A stretch of 64,000 bases of DNA, taken from Microbacterium hydrothermale. GTDB taxonomy: Bacteria; Actinomycetota; Actinomycetes; Actinomycetales; Microbacteriaceae. Location: positions 310,001-374,000 of the forward strand of contig NZ_STGM01000003.1 of NCBI RefSeq assembly GCF_004854025.1, written 5' to 3'. The notes beneath the pieces are model-generated. The model ran no database searches. It saw only the letters and a program-made list of their open reading frames with translations, and was not told the origin of the DNA. The translations under genes were made by a program, and so were the position numbers. Of this stretch, positions 44,061-52,669 are shown piece after piece. Each line of letters begins with the position of its first letter. Positions within the stretch are counted from its first letter, which is position 1.

Positions 44061-45554
44061 ATGACAGACGTCCTCGCGCGCCCGCGCCCCGAACCGACCG
44101 TGCTGCAGGCCCTGCGCTCGCCGCGCCTGCTCACCCGCGAGGTGCTCGCCGGCCTCGTCGTCGCGATCGCGCTCATCCCCGAGGCCATCGCGTTCTCGAT
44201 CATCGCCGGCGTCGACCCGCGCCTCGGGCTGTTCTCGTCGTTCGTGATGGCGGTCGCGATCGCCTTCCTCGGCGGGCGCCCCGCGATGATCTCGGCGGCG
44301 ACCGGGGCCATCGCGCTCGTGATCGCCCCCGTCGCCCGCGAGCACGGGGTCGACTACCTGCTCGCGACCGTGATCCTCGGCGGCATCCTGCAGGTGATCC
44401 TCGGTCTGCTCGGCGTCGCCAAGCTCATGCGCTACATCCCGCGCAGCGTCATGGTCGGCTTCGTCAACGCCCTCGCGATCCTCATCTTCATCGCGCAGGT
44501 GCCGCAGCTGATCGGCGTCCCGTGGGCGGTGTACCCGATCGCCGCGGCGGGACTGGCCATCATGTACCTGCTCCCCCGCGTGACGAAGGTCGTGCCCGCT
44601 CCCCTGGTCGCCATCGTGCTGCTCACCGGCGCCGCCGTGGTCTTCGGCATCTCGGTGCCGACCGTCGGCGACCAGGGCGCCCTGCCCGAGAGCCTGCCGG
44701 CGCTGCTCGTGCCGAACGTCCCGCTGACCGGCGAGACGCTGGGCATCATCCTGCCCTTCGCCCTCGCGATGGCGATCGTCGGGCTGCTCGAGTCGCTCAT
44801 GACCGCGGCGCTCGTCGACGACATCACCGACACCCCCTCGTCGAAGACCCGCGAATCGCTCGGCCAGGGCGCCGCGAACGTGCTGTCGGGTCTGTTCGGG
44901 GGCATGGGCGGCTGCGCGATGATCGGCCAGACGATGATCAACGTCAAGGCCTCGGGCGCGCGCACGCGCATCTCGACCTTCCTCGCCGGCGTCTTCCTGC
45001 TCGTGCTCGTCCTGGCCTTCGGCGACGTCGTCGCCATCATCCCGATGGCGGTGCTCGTCGCGGTGATGATCGTCGTGTCGATCGCGACCTTCGACTGGCA
45101 CAGCATCCGGCCCTCGACCCTGCGACGGATGCCGCTGAGCGAGACGATCGTGATGGTGCTGACCGTCGCGATCACGGTGTGGACGCACAACCTCGCGATC
45201 GGCGTGGGGGTGGGCGTGATCGCGGCGGCCGTGCTGTTCGCCCGGCGCGTCGCGAGCCTGACGGACGTCACCCGCACGGTCGACGGCGACACCGCCCGCT
45301 ACGTCGTGGAGGGCGAGCTGTTCTTCGCCTCGAGCAACGACCTCACCACGAAGTTCGCGTACCACGACGATCCGGCGCGCGTGGTGATCGACCTGTCGCG
45401 CTCGCACGTCTGGGACGCCTCGACGGTCGCCGCCCTCGACGCGGTGCAGACGAAGTACGCCCACCTCGGGACCACCGTGGAGCTCGCGGGCATGAACGAC
45501 GCCGCCGCCCGCTTCCACGGCCGTCTCAGCGGGGGCCTCGGCGCCGGGCACTGA
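44061..45554 (+). CDS. SulP-family anion transporter with STAS domain
   Basis: 497 aa, about 11-12 membrane spans (SulP signature region LVVAIALIPEAIAFSIIAGVDPRLGLF) followed by a C-terminal STAS domain (about 415-495; LSRSHVWDASTVAALDAV, with the Ser region used in STAS regulation). Imports sulfate, bicarbonate or another anion; GGMGGCAMIGQTMINVKASGA is the conserved TM8-TM10 stretch. GGAG ribosome-binding site. Monocistronic. Confidence 0.92.
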   Translation: MTDVLARPRPEPTVLQALRSPRLLTREVLAGLVVAIALIPEAIAFSIIAGVDPRLGLFSSFVMAVAIAFLGGRPAMISAATGAIALVIAPVAREHGVDYLLATVILGGILQVILGLLGVAKLMRYIPRSVMVGFVNALAILIFIAQVPQLIGVPWAVYPIAAAGLAIMYLLPRVTKVVPAPLVAIVLLTGAAVVFGISVPTVGDQGALPESLPALLVPNVPLTGETLGIILPFALAMAIVGLLESLMTAALVDDITDTPSSKTRESLGQGAANVLSGLFGGMGGCAMIGQTMINVKASGARTRISTFLAGVFLLVLVLAFGDVVAIIPMAVLVAVMIVVSIATFDWHSIRPSTLRRMPLSETIVMVLTVAITVWTHNLAIGVGVGVIAAAVLFARRVASLTDVTRTVDGDTARYVVEGELFFASSNDLTTKFAYHDDPARVVIDLSRSHVWDASTVAALDAVQTKYAHLGTTVELAGMNDAAARFHGRLSGGLGAGH

Positions 45555-45562
45555 GGCCGGGT

Positions 45563-45577
45563 CCCCGTCACACGGGG
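45563..45577. terminator. Small hairpin between convergent SulP and AraC genes
   Basis: CCCCGT-CAC-ACGGGG, nine bases after the SulP stop. Weak terminator candidate; the AraC gene ends toward it. Confidence 0.45.
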
Positions 45578-45639
45578 CTGACCGCACACTCCGCCTGCGC
45601 GAGCACGAACGCGTCGGCAGATCGATGCTCTGACCGGCG

Positions 45640-46575
45640 TCAGGACCGCAGCGTCGTCGACGGCGTCTCGCCGAACTCCCCGCGGTACATCGCGGCGAAG
45701 CGGCCGAGATTGGAGAAGCCCCAGCGCGCGGCGATCGCGGCGACCGTCTCGACCGACGGATCGGCGCTGCGCAGCTCGGCGCGCGCCGCGTCCAGACGCA
45801 CGCGACGCAGGTACTGCATCGGGGTGCGTCCCGTCGCGGCCCGGAAGGCGTACTGCAGACCGCGGGGCGACAGCCGCGCCGCCTGGGCGATGTCGGCGAG
45901 CACGACGGGCTCGGCGGCGTGGGCCTCGACGTAGGCCTTCGCGCGGCGCACCGGAGCGGGCAGCGGGCGCGACGGGCGCCCGGCCGCGAGGGCGTCGGTG
46001 AACGTCGTGGGGAAGGTCATCAGCGACGCCTCGAGCATGAGCGTGCGCGCCTGCTGCTGGATGAGCGGGGTGCGCTCGGGAGAGCGCAGCAGCACGTCGC
46101 GCGTGTACTCCCAGGTCCGCGACCAGTACCGCAGGCGCTGCTCGTTCACCGGTGCGTAGCCGGTCGCGCGCACCCGCAATCCGTCGTCGCCCGACAGCCG
46201 TCGCGCGGCGTCGTCGAACTCCGTGCGCGAGAACGACACCGCGGTGCCGGCGATGCGGCCGGTGAAGGCGATCTCGAGGGGACGATCGACCACCATGAAC
46301 GGCACCGAGGTGTCGATGCGCTCGCGACGATAGGTGCCGGCGACTCGGGGACCGGCGATCCGGCCCACGACCACCTGGTCGAGGGGGTCGGATTCGACCA
46401 GCATGGTCGAGCCGATCGTGTAGTCGCAGAAGCCGAATCCGGGCTCGGACGCGGCGTGCCACGCCAGCGCCGGCTGGATGGCATCCGCTCGGGCGATCCG
46501 CGCTCCGGGGACGATCGTCTGCCACAGGTGCTCCACCGTCTCGGCGTCGCGCGTCTCGATGTTCGTATGCTCCAC
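45640..46575 (-). CDS. AraC-family transcriptional regulator
   Basis: 311 aa. C-terminal double helix-turn-helix (about 215-311: VVLADIAQAARLSPRGLQYAFRAATG, then RWGFSNLGRFAAMYRGEFGETP). The N-terminal half resembles the AraC-binding-like domain of OruR/ArcR-type regulators. GTG start with AGGAAA seven bases upstream. Monocistronic; the target is not evident. Confidence 0.88.
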   Translation of the reverse strand: MEHTNIETRDAETVEHLWQTIVPGARIARADAIQPALAWHAASEPGFGFCDYTIGSTMLVESDPLDQVVVGRIAGPRVAGTYRRERIDTSVPFMVVDRPLEIAFTGRIAGTAVSFSRTEFDDAARRLSGDDGLRVRATGYAPVNEQRLRYWSRTWEYTRDVLLRSPERTPLIQQQARTLMLEASLMTFPTTFTDALAAGRPSRPLPAPVRRAKAYVEAHAAEPVVLADIAQAARLSPRGLQYAFRAATGRTPMQYLRRVRLDAARAELRSADPSVETVAAIAARWGFSNLGRFAAMYRGEFGETPSTTLRS

Positions 46576-47017
46576 GCAGGTTTCCTAAATCGTCCGTGAA
46601 TGTGCGGCAAGACCATTGCGCCTGAGGGCGCTCGCCCGGTATGGGAACGCTCTCACGCACCGCGTACGGCGGATGCCACTGTTCCCCTCCGACCGGCGAT
46701 GGTCGGCGTGGATGACCCCCCACCCGTTTTCACCGTATCCCCCGCAGCGCCGGAAATGCGCATTTCGGCGCCGTCGGCCTCGGCACGCGACGGATGAGCC
46801 GCGAAGCGCAGGATGACGCCGCGGCGATTGACCTGCGTCGAGGCCGCGGCGAGCATTCGCAGGCGGCACTTCGGTGCCGGACTCGACCGCTCCCGTTCCC
46901 CGGCGCGGTGGTCGGCGGCGTCTCGGCGCGGAGCTCGTGACCCCGCGCCGAGACGTCGGGAGCCCGTCATAATGAGGGAGGCACCCGTTCGGTGCCCACT
47001 CGCCCGAGGGGATCCCG
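46576..47017. other. 442-base gap with two large hairpins and a promoter
   Basis: No gene that I can support. GCGCCGGAAATGC/GCATTTCGGCGC (46747-46771) is a near-perfect hairpin with one bulge. TCTCGGCGCGG/CCGCGCCGAGA (46921-46931 and 46943-46953) is a perfect 11-bp stem. A -10-like CATAAT (46968-46973) and a leader hairpin GGCACC-N5-GGTGCC (46980-46996) precede the small gene at 47018. Short frames exist on both strands here, but none has a credible start or composition. Confidence 0.5.
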
Positions 47018-47362
47018 ATGCCGTTCCGTACCGTGACGACCCTGCAGTCCTGGATCGACGACTTCCGCGCCCTGGGCTACGACGACGCCGACATCCTGCG
47101 CGTCATCCCGCAGGACAGCGAGAACGGCGAGGACGCCGGCCTCATCGCGGCGAAACTGCGCAGCGTGTCGACCACGTTCTACGTCGCGCCGGGGTCCGAG
47201 CCGGGCGCGACCGACTGGTCGGTGACCTTCGAGCCCCGAGAAGACGCGGCACCCCTCCCCGCGGGTCGGGTCATGGCACTCGCCGGAGAACTCGCGACAC
47301 TCGCCGCGCTGTGCTCGTTCCTGCAGGCGCGATCCGAGGCGTTCCTCGCCGCCGCCGACTGA
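47018..47362 (+). CDS. Small conserved-looking protein of unknown function
   Basis: 114 aa, acidic, soluble. Begins MPFRTVTTLQSWIDDFRALGYDDADILRVIPQ, which suggests an amphipathic helix pair, and ends with an Ala/Leu helix. GAGGGGATCCCG precedes the ATG. A -10 box and a leader hairpin lie just upstream. I do not recognise a family. Confidence 0.7.
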   Translation: MPFRTVTTLQSWIDDFRALGYDDADILRVIPQDSENGEDAGLIAAKLRSVSTTFYVAPGSEPGATDWSVTFEPREDAAPLPAGRVMALAGELATLAALCSFLQARSEAFLAAAD

Positions 47363-47404
47363 TCCCGGCGGTCCGAGCGCAGAGCCCGACCGGGCCCGCC
47401 CGTG

Positions 47405-47857
47405 TCAGCCGCGGGCGGATGCCACGAGCTGATCGAGCAGCGCCGCCAGCCGGCCCGCCTCCGCGGCATCCATCCGCGCGACGGCCTCCTCGATGCGCGC
47501 GTCGAACGCCCGCAGCGCGCACCACGGCGGCGTGTCCAGATCGACGATGGCCGTGATGTGGTTGACCCGGCGGTCCTCGGCGTCGAGGTCGCGACGCACG
47601 GCACCACGCTGCACGAGTCGATCGATGAGGGTCGTCACCCCCGCCGAGGTGATGCCGAGATGGTCGCGGACGTGCGAGGGCCGCGCGCCGGGGTTCTCGG
47701 CGACGAACAGCAGGGCGCGGGCGTCGAGCTCGTTGAGTCCGAGCTCACGCCGGGCCTCGCCGGCGGCGATGCGCCGTTCCTCACCGTAGGCGAGGAGGGC
47801 CCGCCCGAGTTCGGATGCCGGGAAGGGCGTCGACGACGCTTCGGAAGACGGCTGCAC
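47405..47857 (-). CDS. MarR-family transcriptional regulator
   Basis: 150 aa from GTG 47857. Winged helix: ELDARALLFVAENPGARPSHVRDHLGITSAGVTTLIDRLVQRG, then the RRDLDAEDRRVNHITAI wing. TACGAT, a good -10, ends only seven bases before the GTG, so the mRNA may be leaderless. The frame continues upstream to 48004 but without coding character. Target not obvious; the divergent 61-aa gene is a candidate. Confidence 0.85.
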   Translation of the reverse strand: MQPSSEASSTPFPASELGRALLAYGEERRIAAGEARRELGLNELDARALLFVAENPGARPSHVRDHLGITSAGVTTLIDRLVQRGAVRRDLDAEDRRVNHITAIVDLDTPPWCALRAFDARIEEAVARMDAAEAGRLAALLDQLVASARG

Positions 47858-48011
47858 GACCCACGATCGTAGCGACCTCCCCTCTGCGCCGTCGTCCCTT
47901 GCGGCGCCCGTGTCGCGGTATATCCGCGCCGCCGACCGCATGCGCACGATGTGACCGCTGTCAAGAGGGCATCGCTCACCGTCGCCGGGAGATAGGACGG
48001 ACATCGAGACG

Positions 48012-48049
48012 CCCGTCGGGAGACGGGGTGCATCCCGTCGGGAGACGGG
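48012..48049 (+). promoter_or_regulatory. Twin identical hairpins in the leader of a small gene
   Basis: CCCGTC-GGGA-GACGGG occurs at 48012-48027 and again at 48034-48049, six bases apart. Each is a perfect 6-bp stem with a GNRA-type GGGA tetraloop. AGGAGAG and the ATG of the small gene follow within 16 bases. The arrangement suggests RNA-level control, but no known riboswitch class matches. Confidence 0.65.
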
Positions 48050-48064
48050 AGTGAGGAGAGAACC

Positions 48065-48250
48065 ATGATCTACGGACAGCAGAGCGGACAGCAGGCGGGC
48101 TCGGTGTGGAGCATCGCCATGTCGACCGCCATGGGCAACGGCATCGTGCCGCGCTCGACCGACGAACCGCGCGAGCGCACGGCGCTGCGCTGGCCCTGGT
48201 CGCGCACACGTCGCGCCGGCGAGGCGATGGTGGTCGCGCCCCGCGCCTGA
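48065..48250 (+). CDS. 61-aa protein of unknown function
   Basis: MIYGQQSGQQAGSVWSIAMS at the N-terminus, then a basic, Trp/Arg-rich middle and the end AMVVAPRA. No signal peptide or membrane span. A strong ribosome-binding site (AGGAGAG, six bases before ATG) and twin hairpins immediately upstream make it likely to be translated. A terminator-like hairpin follows. No family recognised. Confidence 0.6.
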   Translation: MIYGQQSGQQAGSVWSIAMSTAMGNGIVPRSTDEPRERTALRWPWSRTRRAGEAMVVAPRA

Positions 48251-48266
48251 TCCACCGCCCCTTCAC

Positions 48267-48306
48267 CCGACGCGTCGGTTCCTTCCCCCGGGAGCCGGCG
48301 CGTCGG
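48267..48306 (+). terminator. Terminator after the 61-aa gene
   Basis: CCGACGCGTCGGTTCC (48267-48282) pairs with GGAGCCGGCGCGTCGG (48291-48306) at 14 of 16 positions around an 8-base loop. Confidence 0.65.
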
Positions 48307-48423
48307 CTCGTGTCCGGGCGTTCACACGATGGTCTTTCGGGCGTAACCCACCCCGAGGGGTCGACCCTTCAGCATGGGACGACCGCACCCGCGGTGCCTC
48401 TCCCCGGCCGAAATGAGACCCCG

Positions 48424-49620
48424 ATGACGCGATCCATCCGTGTGCTCTCGCTGTACGAGGGCTTCTTCGCGGGCGGGGCCCGCATCCTGCATTCCGACGT
48501 GGTCGCGGGGCTCACCCGGGAGGGATCTCAGGAGCACCGCGTCCTCTCGCTCACCGCGTCGGCACGTCGGGACGCGTCGCTGCAGTGGGCCCGCGACGAC
48601 ACCCGCTATCGGCGCCTGCGCGCCGCCGGGGTGGAGATCGACGCATTCGATCGCGTCGCCGGCGACCGCCCCATCGCTCCGGAGGACTTCACCCCCGCCG
48701 AGCTCGATCACGCCGCAACGCTGTTCGCCGAGGCCGACGTGATCCTGTCGCTGAAGGAGCAGCCGCTCAGCCTCGTCGTCGCCCTCGAGCGGGCCGGGAT
48801 GCTCCCGGACGTGCCCCTCGCCGCGTGCCTGCACCGCTCCGACCCGACGCACTCCGGTCCCGCCCTGTCGTGGCTGGCGGATGCCGCCGCCTCGGGGGCC
48901 GTGACGGCCACCATCTCGTGCGCCTCCTCCACGGCCGAGGCCTACGCGCGGGCCGGCGTTCACGCGAGCGAGGCACACGTGATCGACAACGGCATCGACA
49001 CGCGGCGATTCCGTCCGGGGACGCGCGCCGAGCGCCGTCGCATCCGCGCGGGACTCGGCATCCCCGAGACCGCCGCCGTGATCCTGCTGGCCGCGCGCTT
49101 CGACGCGATGAAGGACCCCGGCCTCTTCCTGCGCGCCGTCGCCGCGCACGCGCGACGCGCCCCCGGTGCGCACTACGTGCTGTGCGGGTCGGGGATGACG
49201 CCCGAGAACCCCGCCTTCCGCGCGCTCCGGGCCGAGAGCGGCGTCGGCGCCGACGTCGCCGTGCACGCGCTCGGTCTGCGCGAAGACATGCCCGAGCTGT
49301 ACCGGATCGCCGACGTGGTGGCCCTGACGAGCGCCTTCGGCGAAGCCTCCCCCCTCTGCCTGGTGGAGGGAGCGGCCTCCGGCGCCGTCCCGGTCACCAC
49401 CGACGTCGGCGACGCGGCCCGCGTGGTCGCCGGCTTCGGCCTCGTGACCCCGCGCGACGTCGACGCGATCGCCCGGTCGTGGGAGGAGGCGCTCGCCCAG
49501 CGCCCGACACTGCGAGCGGCCGCTCTCGCCGCGCGCGGCCGCCTGGATCGACGTCGTATGATCGCCGAGTACGGCGGCGCGATCTCGGGGCTCCTGCTGC
49601 GCGACGCCCTCGCGGCGTGA
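48424..49620 (+). CDS. Glycosyltransferase family 4
   Basis: 398 aa, GT-B fold. N-terminal acceptor domain (VLSLYEGFFAGGARILHSDVVAGL), donor domain with IDNGIDTRRFRPG, LLAARFDAMKDPGLFLRA, and the retaining GT4 motif EASPLCLVEG (Glu-x7-Glu). Transfers a sugar from a nucleotide donor to an unknown acceptor in the cytoplasm. The start ATG has only a weak ribosome-binding site. 79 bases upstream of the type III PKS gene; membership in that cluster is uncertain. Confidence 0.88.
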   Translation: MTRSIRVLSLYEGFFAGGARILHSDVVAGLTREGSQEHRVLSLTASARRDASLQWARDDTRYRRLRAAGVEIDAFDRVAGDRPIAPEDFTPAELDHAATLFAEADVILSLKEQPLSLVVALERAGMLPDVPLAACLHRSDPTHSGPALSWLADAAASGAVTATISCASSTAEAYARAGVHASEAHVIDNGIDTRRFRPGTRAERRRIRAGLGIPETAAVILLAARFDAMKDPGLFLRAVAAHARRAPGAHYVLCGSGMTPENPAFRALRAESGVGADVAVHALGLREDMPELYRIADVVALTSAFGEASPLCLVEGAASGAVPVTTDVGDAARVVAGFGLVTPRDVDAIARSWEEALAQRPTLRAAALAARGRLDRRRMIAEYGGAISGLLLRDALAA

Positions 49621-49699
49621 CCGGCCGATCACCCTAGGCGCCGTGCCGCCGACGCACCATCCCCGCGCCCGGCCCGCCGAAGCATGTCTACAGTGAGTC

Positions 49700-50794
49700 A
49701 TGACCGCCCGCATCGTGTCGATCGGCACGGCCCTGCCCGAGACCCGCGTGACCCAATCAGCGCTGCGCGACCTGTTCGCCGCGCAACCGGGCTTCGACCG
49801 CAAGGCGCAGCGCCTGGTCGGTGCCGCGTTCGACGCCGCGGCGATCGACACCCGTCACGTCGTGCTCCCGCAGCTGGCCGGCGCCGCCGATGACGGCCTC
49901 GCCGTGCGCGACGGCGACACGCTGCTGATGCCGTCCACGGGCGCGCGCAACGACGAGTACCGCCGCACCGCTCCCGGGCTCTTCGCCGCGGCGTCGCGCG
50001 CGGCGATCGAGGGATCCGGGTACGACACGGAGGCCGTCACGCACGTGGTCACCGTCTCGTGCACCGGGATGTTCGCGCCGGGACCCGACTACCACCTCGT
50101 GCGCGACCTCGGCCTGATGCCCTCGGTGGAGCGCTACCACCTCGGCTTCATCGGCTGCGCGGCCGCGATCCCCGCGCTCCGCCTCGCGGCGCGCATCGTC
50201 GGCGACGACCCCGCCGCGATCGTGCTCGTGGCCTGCACCGAACTGTGCTCGTTGCACTGGCAGACCTCGTCGCACCCCGACCAGATCGTCGCGGCCTCCG
50301 TGTTCGCCGACGGTGCGGGCGCCGCGATCGTGGCATCCGGCGATCCCTCCCGCGGAGGTCTCGACCTCGACGGCTTCGCCACGCACGTCACCGACGAGGG
50401 CGAGAAGGACATGGCCTGGACCGTCGGCGACTCGGGCTTCGAGATGACCCTCACCCCCGAGGTGCCGCGCATCATCGGCCGCGAGATCTCGGCGATCGCC
50501 GCCGACGTGCTGGGAGACACGGCGAGCGTCGACGCGTGGGCGGTGCACCCGGGCGGCCGCAGCATCCTCGACCGCGTCGAGAGCGCCCTCGGCCTGGATG
50601 CCGCGGCCCTCGCCCCCTCGCGAGAGGTGCTGCGCGCGCACGGCAACATGTCGAGCGCCACGCTGCTGTTCATCCTGCGCGATCTGCTGGCCGACGCGGC
50701 ACGCGTCGAGGGCGATCGCGTGGCGGCCCTCGCGTTCGGACCGGGACTCACGGTGGAGGCCGCCGACCTCACCGTGCGCCGTGCGACCACGTGA
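49700..50794 (+). CDS. Type III polyketide synthase
   Basis: 364 aa chalcone-synthase-like homodimer. Catalytic triad: Cys121 (TVSCTGMFAPG), His283 (AWAVHPGGRSILD) and Asn316 (RAHGNMSSAT). It condenses acyl-CoA starters with malonyl-CoA to pyrones or resorcinols. Followed by methyltransferase and flavoprotein genes with overlapping starts, as in the srsABC alkylresorcinol/quinone operon of Streptomyces. The C-terminal GFGPG loop reads AFGPGLT. Confidence 0.93.
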   Translation: MTARIVSIGTALPETRVTQSALRDLFAAQPGFDRKAQRLVGAAFDAAAIDTRHVVLPQLAGAADDGLAVRDGDTLLMPSTGARNDEYRRTAPGLFAAASRAAIEGSGYDTEAVTHVVTVSCTGMFAPGPDYHLVRDLGLMPSVERYHLGFIGCAAAIPALRLAARIVGDDPAAIVLVACTELCSLHWQTSSHPDQIVAASVFADGAGAAIVASGDPSRGGLDLDGFATHVTDEGEKDMAWTVGDSGFEMTLTPEVPRIIGREISAIAADVLGDTASVDAWAVHPGGRSILDRVESALGLDAAALAPSREVLRAHGNMSSATLLFILRDLLADAARVEGDRVAALAFGPGLTVEAADLTVRRATT

Positions 50795-51501
50795 GCGCGC
50801 GACACGGCCTCGCCCGGCGCGACACGGCCCTGACCGAGCTCATGGACGACCGCGACTGCGACCCGCGCGCGCTCGCGGCGACGTACCGCCGTTTCGACGT
50901 CGTGAATCGTCTGGTGTCGGCGTGGGGCCACGTGTACCGCACCCGCGTGCGGCCCGAGCTCGCGGCCCTCGGCCGCCCCGCCCGCGTGCTCGACCTCGGC
51001 TCCGGGGGCGGTGACGTCGTCGCGCGTCTCGCCGCCCTCGCCGCCCGCGACGGCCTCGACGTGGAGTGGGTGGGAGCCGATCCCGACCCCCGGGCGCACG
51101 AGGCCGCGCGTCAGCGGGAACGCCCGGGCGTGCGCTTCGTGTCGCAGGGGTCGCGCGAGCTGATCGACGCGGGAGAGACGTTCGACCTCGTGCTGTCGAA
51201 CCACGTGCTGCACCACCTCGACGCGGCGTCGCTGCGCGCGTTCGCCGACGACTCGCTGGCCCTCTCGCACGGCGCCGTGCTGCACGCCGACATCGCCCGC
51301 GGTCGCCTCGCCTACGGGCTCTACGCCGTGGGTATCACCCCGCTCTCGGTCGGGACGTTCCTGCGGGTCGACGGACTGCGCTCGATCCGACGCAGCTATC
51401 GCGCCGCCGAGCTGTCGGCCGCCCTCGGCGCGCCCTGGCGGGTGCAGACGCCGGCCCCGTTCCGCCTCCTGGCGACGGCGAGGGGGCGGGCCCGTGCCTG
51501 A
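50791..51501 (+). CDS. SAM-dependent methyltransferase of the type III PKS cluster
   Basis: 236 aa. Class I Rossmann methyltransferase: motif I VLDLGSGGGDVVARLA, acidic motif II (WVGADPDPRA), motif IV FDLVLSNHVLHHL. The start overlaps the PKS stop (GTGA) and its end overlaps the flavoprotein gene by 8 bases. Probably methylates the phenolic polyketide. Confidence 0.9.
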   Translation: MSARHGLARRDTALTELMDDRDCDPRALAATYRRFDVVNRLVSAWGHVYRTRVRPELAALGRPARVLDLGSGGGDVVARLAALAARDGLDVEWVGADPDPRAHEAARQRERPGVRFVSQGSRELIDAGETFDLVLSNHVLHHLDAASLRAFADDSLALSHGAVLHADIARGRLAYGLYAVGITPLSVGTFLRVDGLRSIRRSYRAAELSAALGAPWRVQTPAPFRLLATARGRARA

Positions 51502-52603
51502 GGTCCTCGTCGTCGGAGCGGGACCCGTCGGACTCGCGCTCGCCGCCGATCTGCGGGCGCGGGGCGTAAAGGTCGACGTCGTCGACCGGCGCGTCGACCC
51601 CGGCGCGGGGACGCGGGCGATCGGCATCCACTCCCCCGCCCTGGCCCTGCTCGAGGGCTCGGGCGCGACGGACGGCATTCGCGAGCGCGCCGTGCGCATC
51701 TCCCGCGGCGAGGCGCGCGCCGACGGTCGCGTTGTCGCCGAGATCCGCTTCGACAGTCTGCGCGCACGCCACCCCTACGTCGCCGCCCTGCCCCAGTCCG
51801 ACACGATCGCCGTGCTCTCGGCCCTGGCGCCCCCGGTGCGGCGCGGGGCGGCGGTGCGTTCCCTGCACCCCGGGAACGACGGCGTGCGGGCGCACCTCGA
51901 CGACGGGACCGAGATCCGGGCGGGCGTCGTCGTCGTCGCCACGGGGTGGGCGGGTCGTTCCCTCGTCTACCGCCCCGGAGCGGTGCGGACTCACGCCTAC
52001 CCCGATCGGTACGTGATGGCCGACGTCGCGGCGTCCGGGGGTCCGATCGCCCGCGTGCACCTCGAGCGCGACGGCGTGGTCGAGTCGTTCCCGCTCCCCG
52101 ACGGCCGCCGCCGGCTCGTCGCGTGGGCGGGGGCGGCGCCGGTGGCGGATGCCGACGCCTTCCTCCGCGACGCCGTCACGGCCCGCACCGGCACCGACCT
52201 CGACATCGCGGGCGCGTCGTCCTTCGGAGTGCGGCGGGCCGTCGCCCCCGCGCTGCGGCGGGGCAGGATCGTCGTCGTCGGCGACGCCGCGCACGAGGTC
52301 AGCCCGATCGGCGGCCAGGGGATGAACCTCGGTCTGCTCGACGCCCTCACCCTCGCACCCCTGCTCGCCCCGTGGGTGCGGCGCGGCGACGACGCGGGGC
52401 TCGCCCGGTGGGAGCGCGACCGCCTCGCCTCGGCCCGCCACGCCGCCCGCCTGGCCTTCCTCAACACGCTGCTCGGTCGCGCCGCCGCCCCGGCCGCCCA
52501 CGCCGTGCGCACGGCGTCGTTGCGCACGGCCCTACGGGGACCCGGGGGCGCGGTGTTCACGCGCGCGTACGCGATGCGATTCGACCGCGCGGCGCGGGGC
52601 TGA
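51494..52603 (+). CDS. FAD-dependent monooxygenase of the type III PKS cluster
   Basis: 369 aa. PHBH-fold flavoprotein: GxGxxG motif VVGAGPVGLALAADLRARG, and the second FAD motif VVVGDAAHEVSPIGGQGMNLGLLDA. Hydroxylates aromatics using NAD(P)H and O2; in the resorcinol pathway this step gives a hydroquinone that oxidises to a quinone. GTG start within the methyltransferase gene's end. Confidence 0.9.
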   Translation: MPEVLVVGAGPVGLALAADLRARGVKVDVVDRRVDPGAGTRAIGIHSPALALLEGSGATDGIRERAVRISRGEARADGRVVAEIRFDSLRARHPYVAALPQSDTIAVLSALAPPVRRGAAVRSLHPGNDGVRAHLDDGTEIRAGVVVVATGWAGRSLVYRPGAVRTHAYPDRYVMADVAASGGPIARVHLERDGVVESFPLPDGRRRLVAWAGAAPVADADAFLRDAVTARTGTDLDIAGASSFGVRRAVAPALRRGRIVVVGDAAHEVSPIGGQGMNLGLLDALTLAPLLAPWVRRGDDAGLARWERDRLASARHAARLAFLNTLLGRAAAPAAHAVRTASLRTALRGPGGAVFTRAYAMRFDRAARG

Positions 52604-52669
52604 GGAGGGTCGCCGAGACGCGCACGGGTTCGGAGCTTGGGCGGGAGGCCAGGTGCGGACGCAGCGCTC

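Noticed and set aside
46600..46797. 65-codon plus-strand frame in the AraC/47018 gap
   Set aside because: No ribosome-binding site, overlaps a strong hairpin, and composition is not protein-like.
49700..50794. FabH/KAS III rather than type III PKS
   Set aside because: The Cys121-His283-Asn316 context (VSCTGMFAPG, GNMSSAT) fits chalcone-synthase-like enzymes, and the methyltransferase and flavoprotein neighbours support this.
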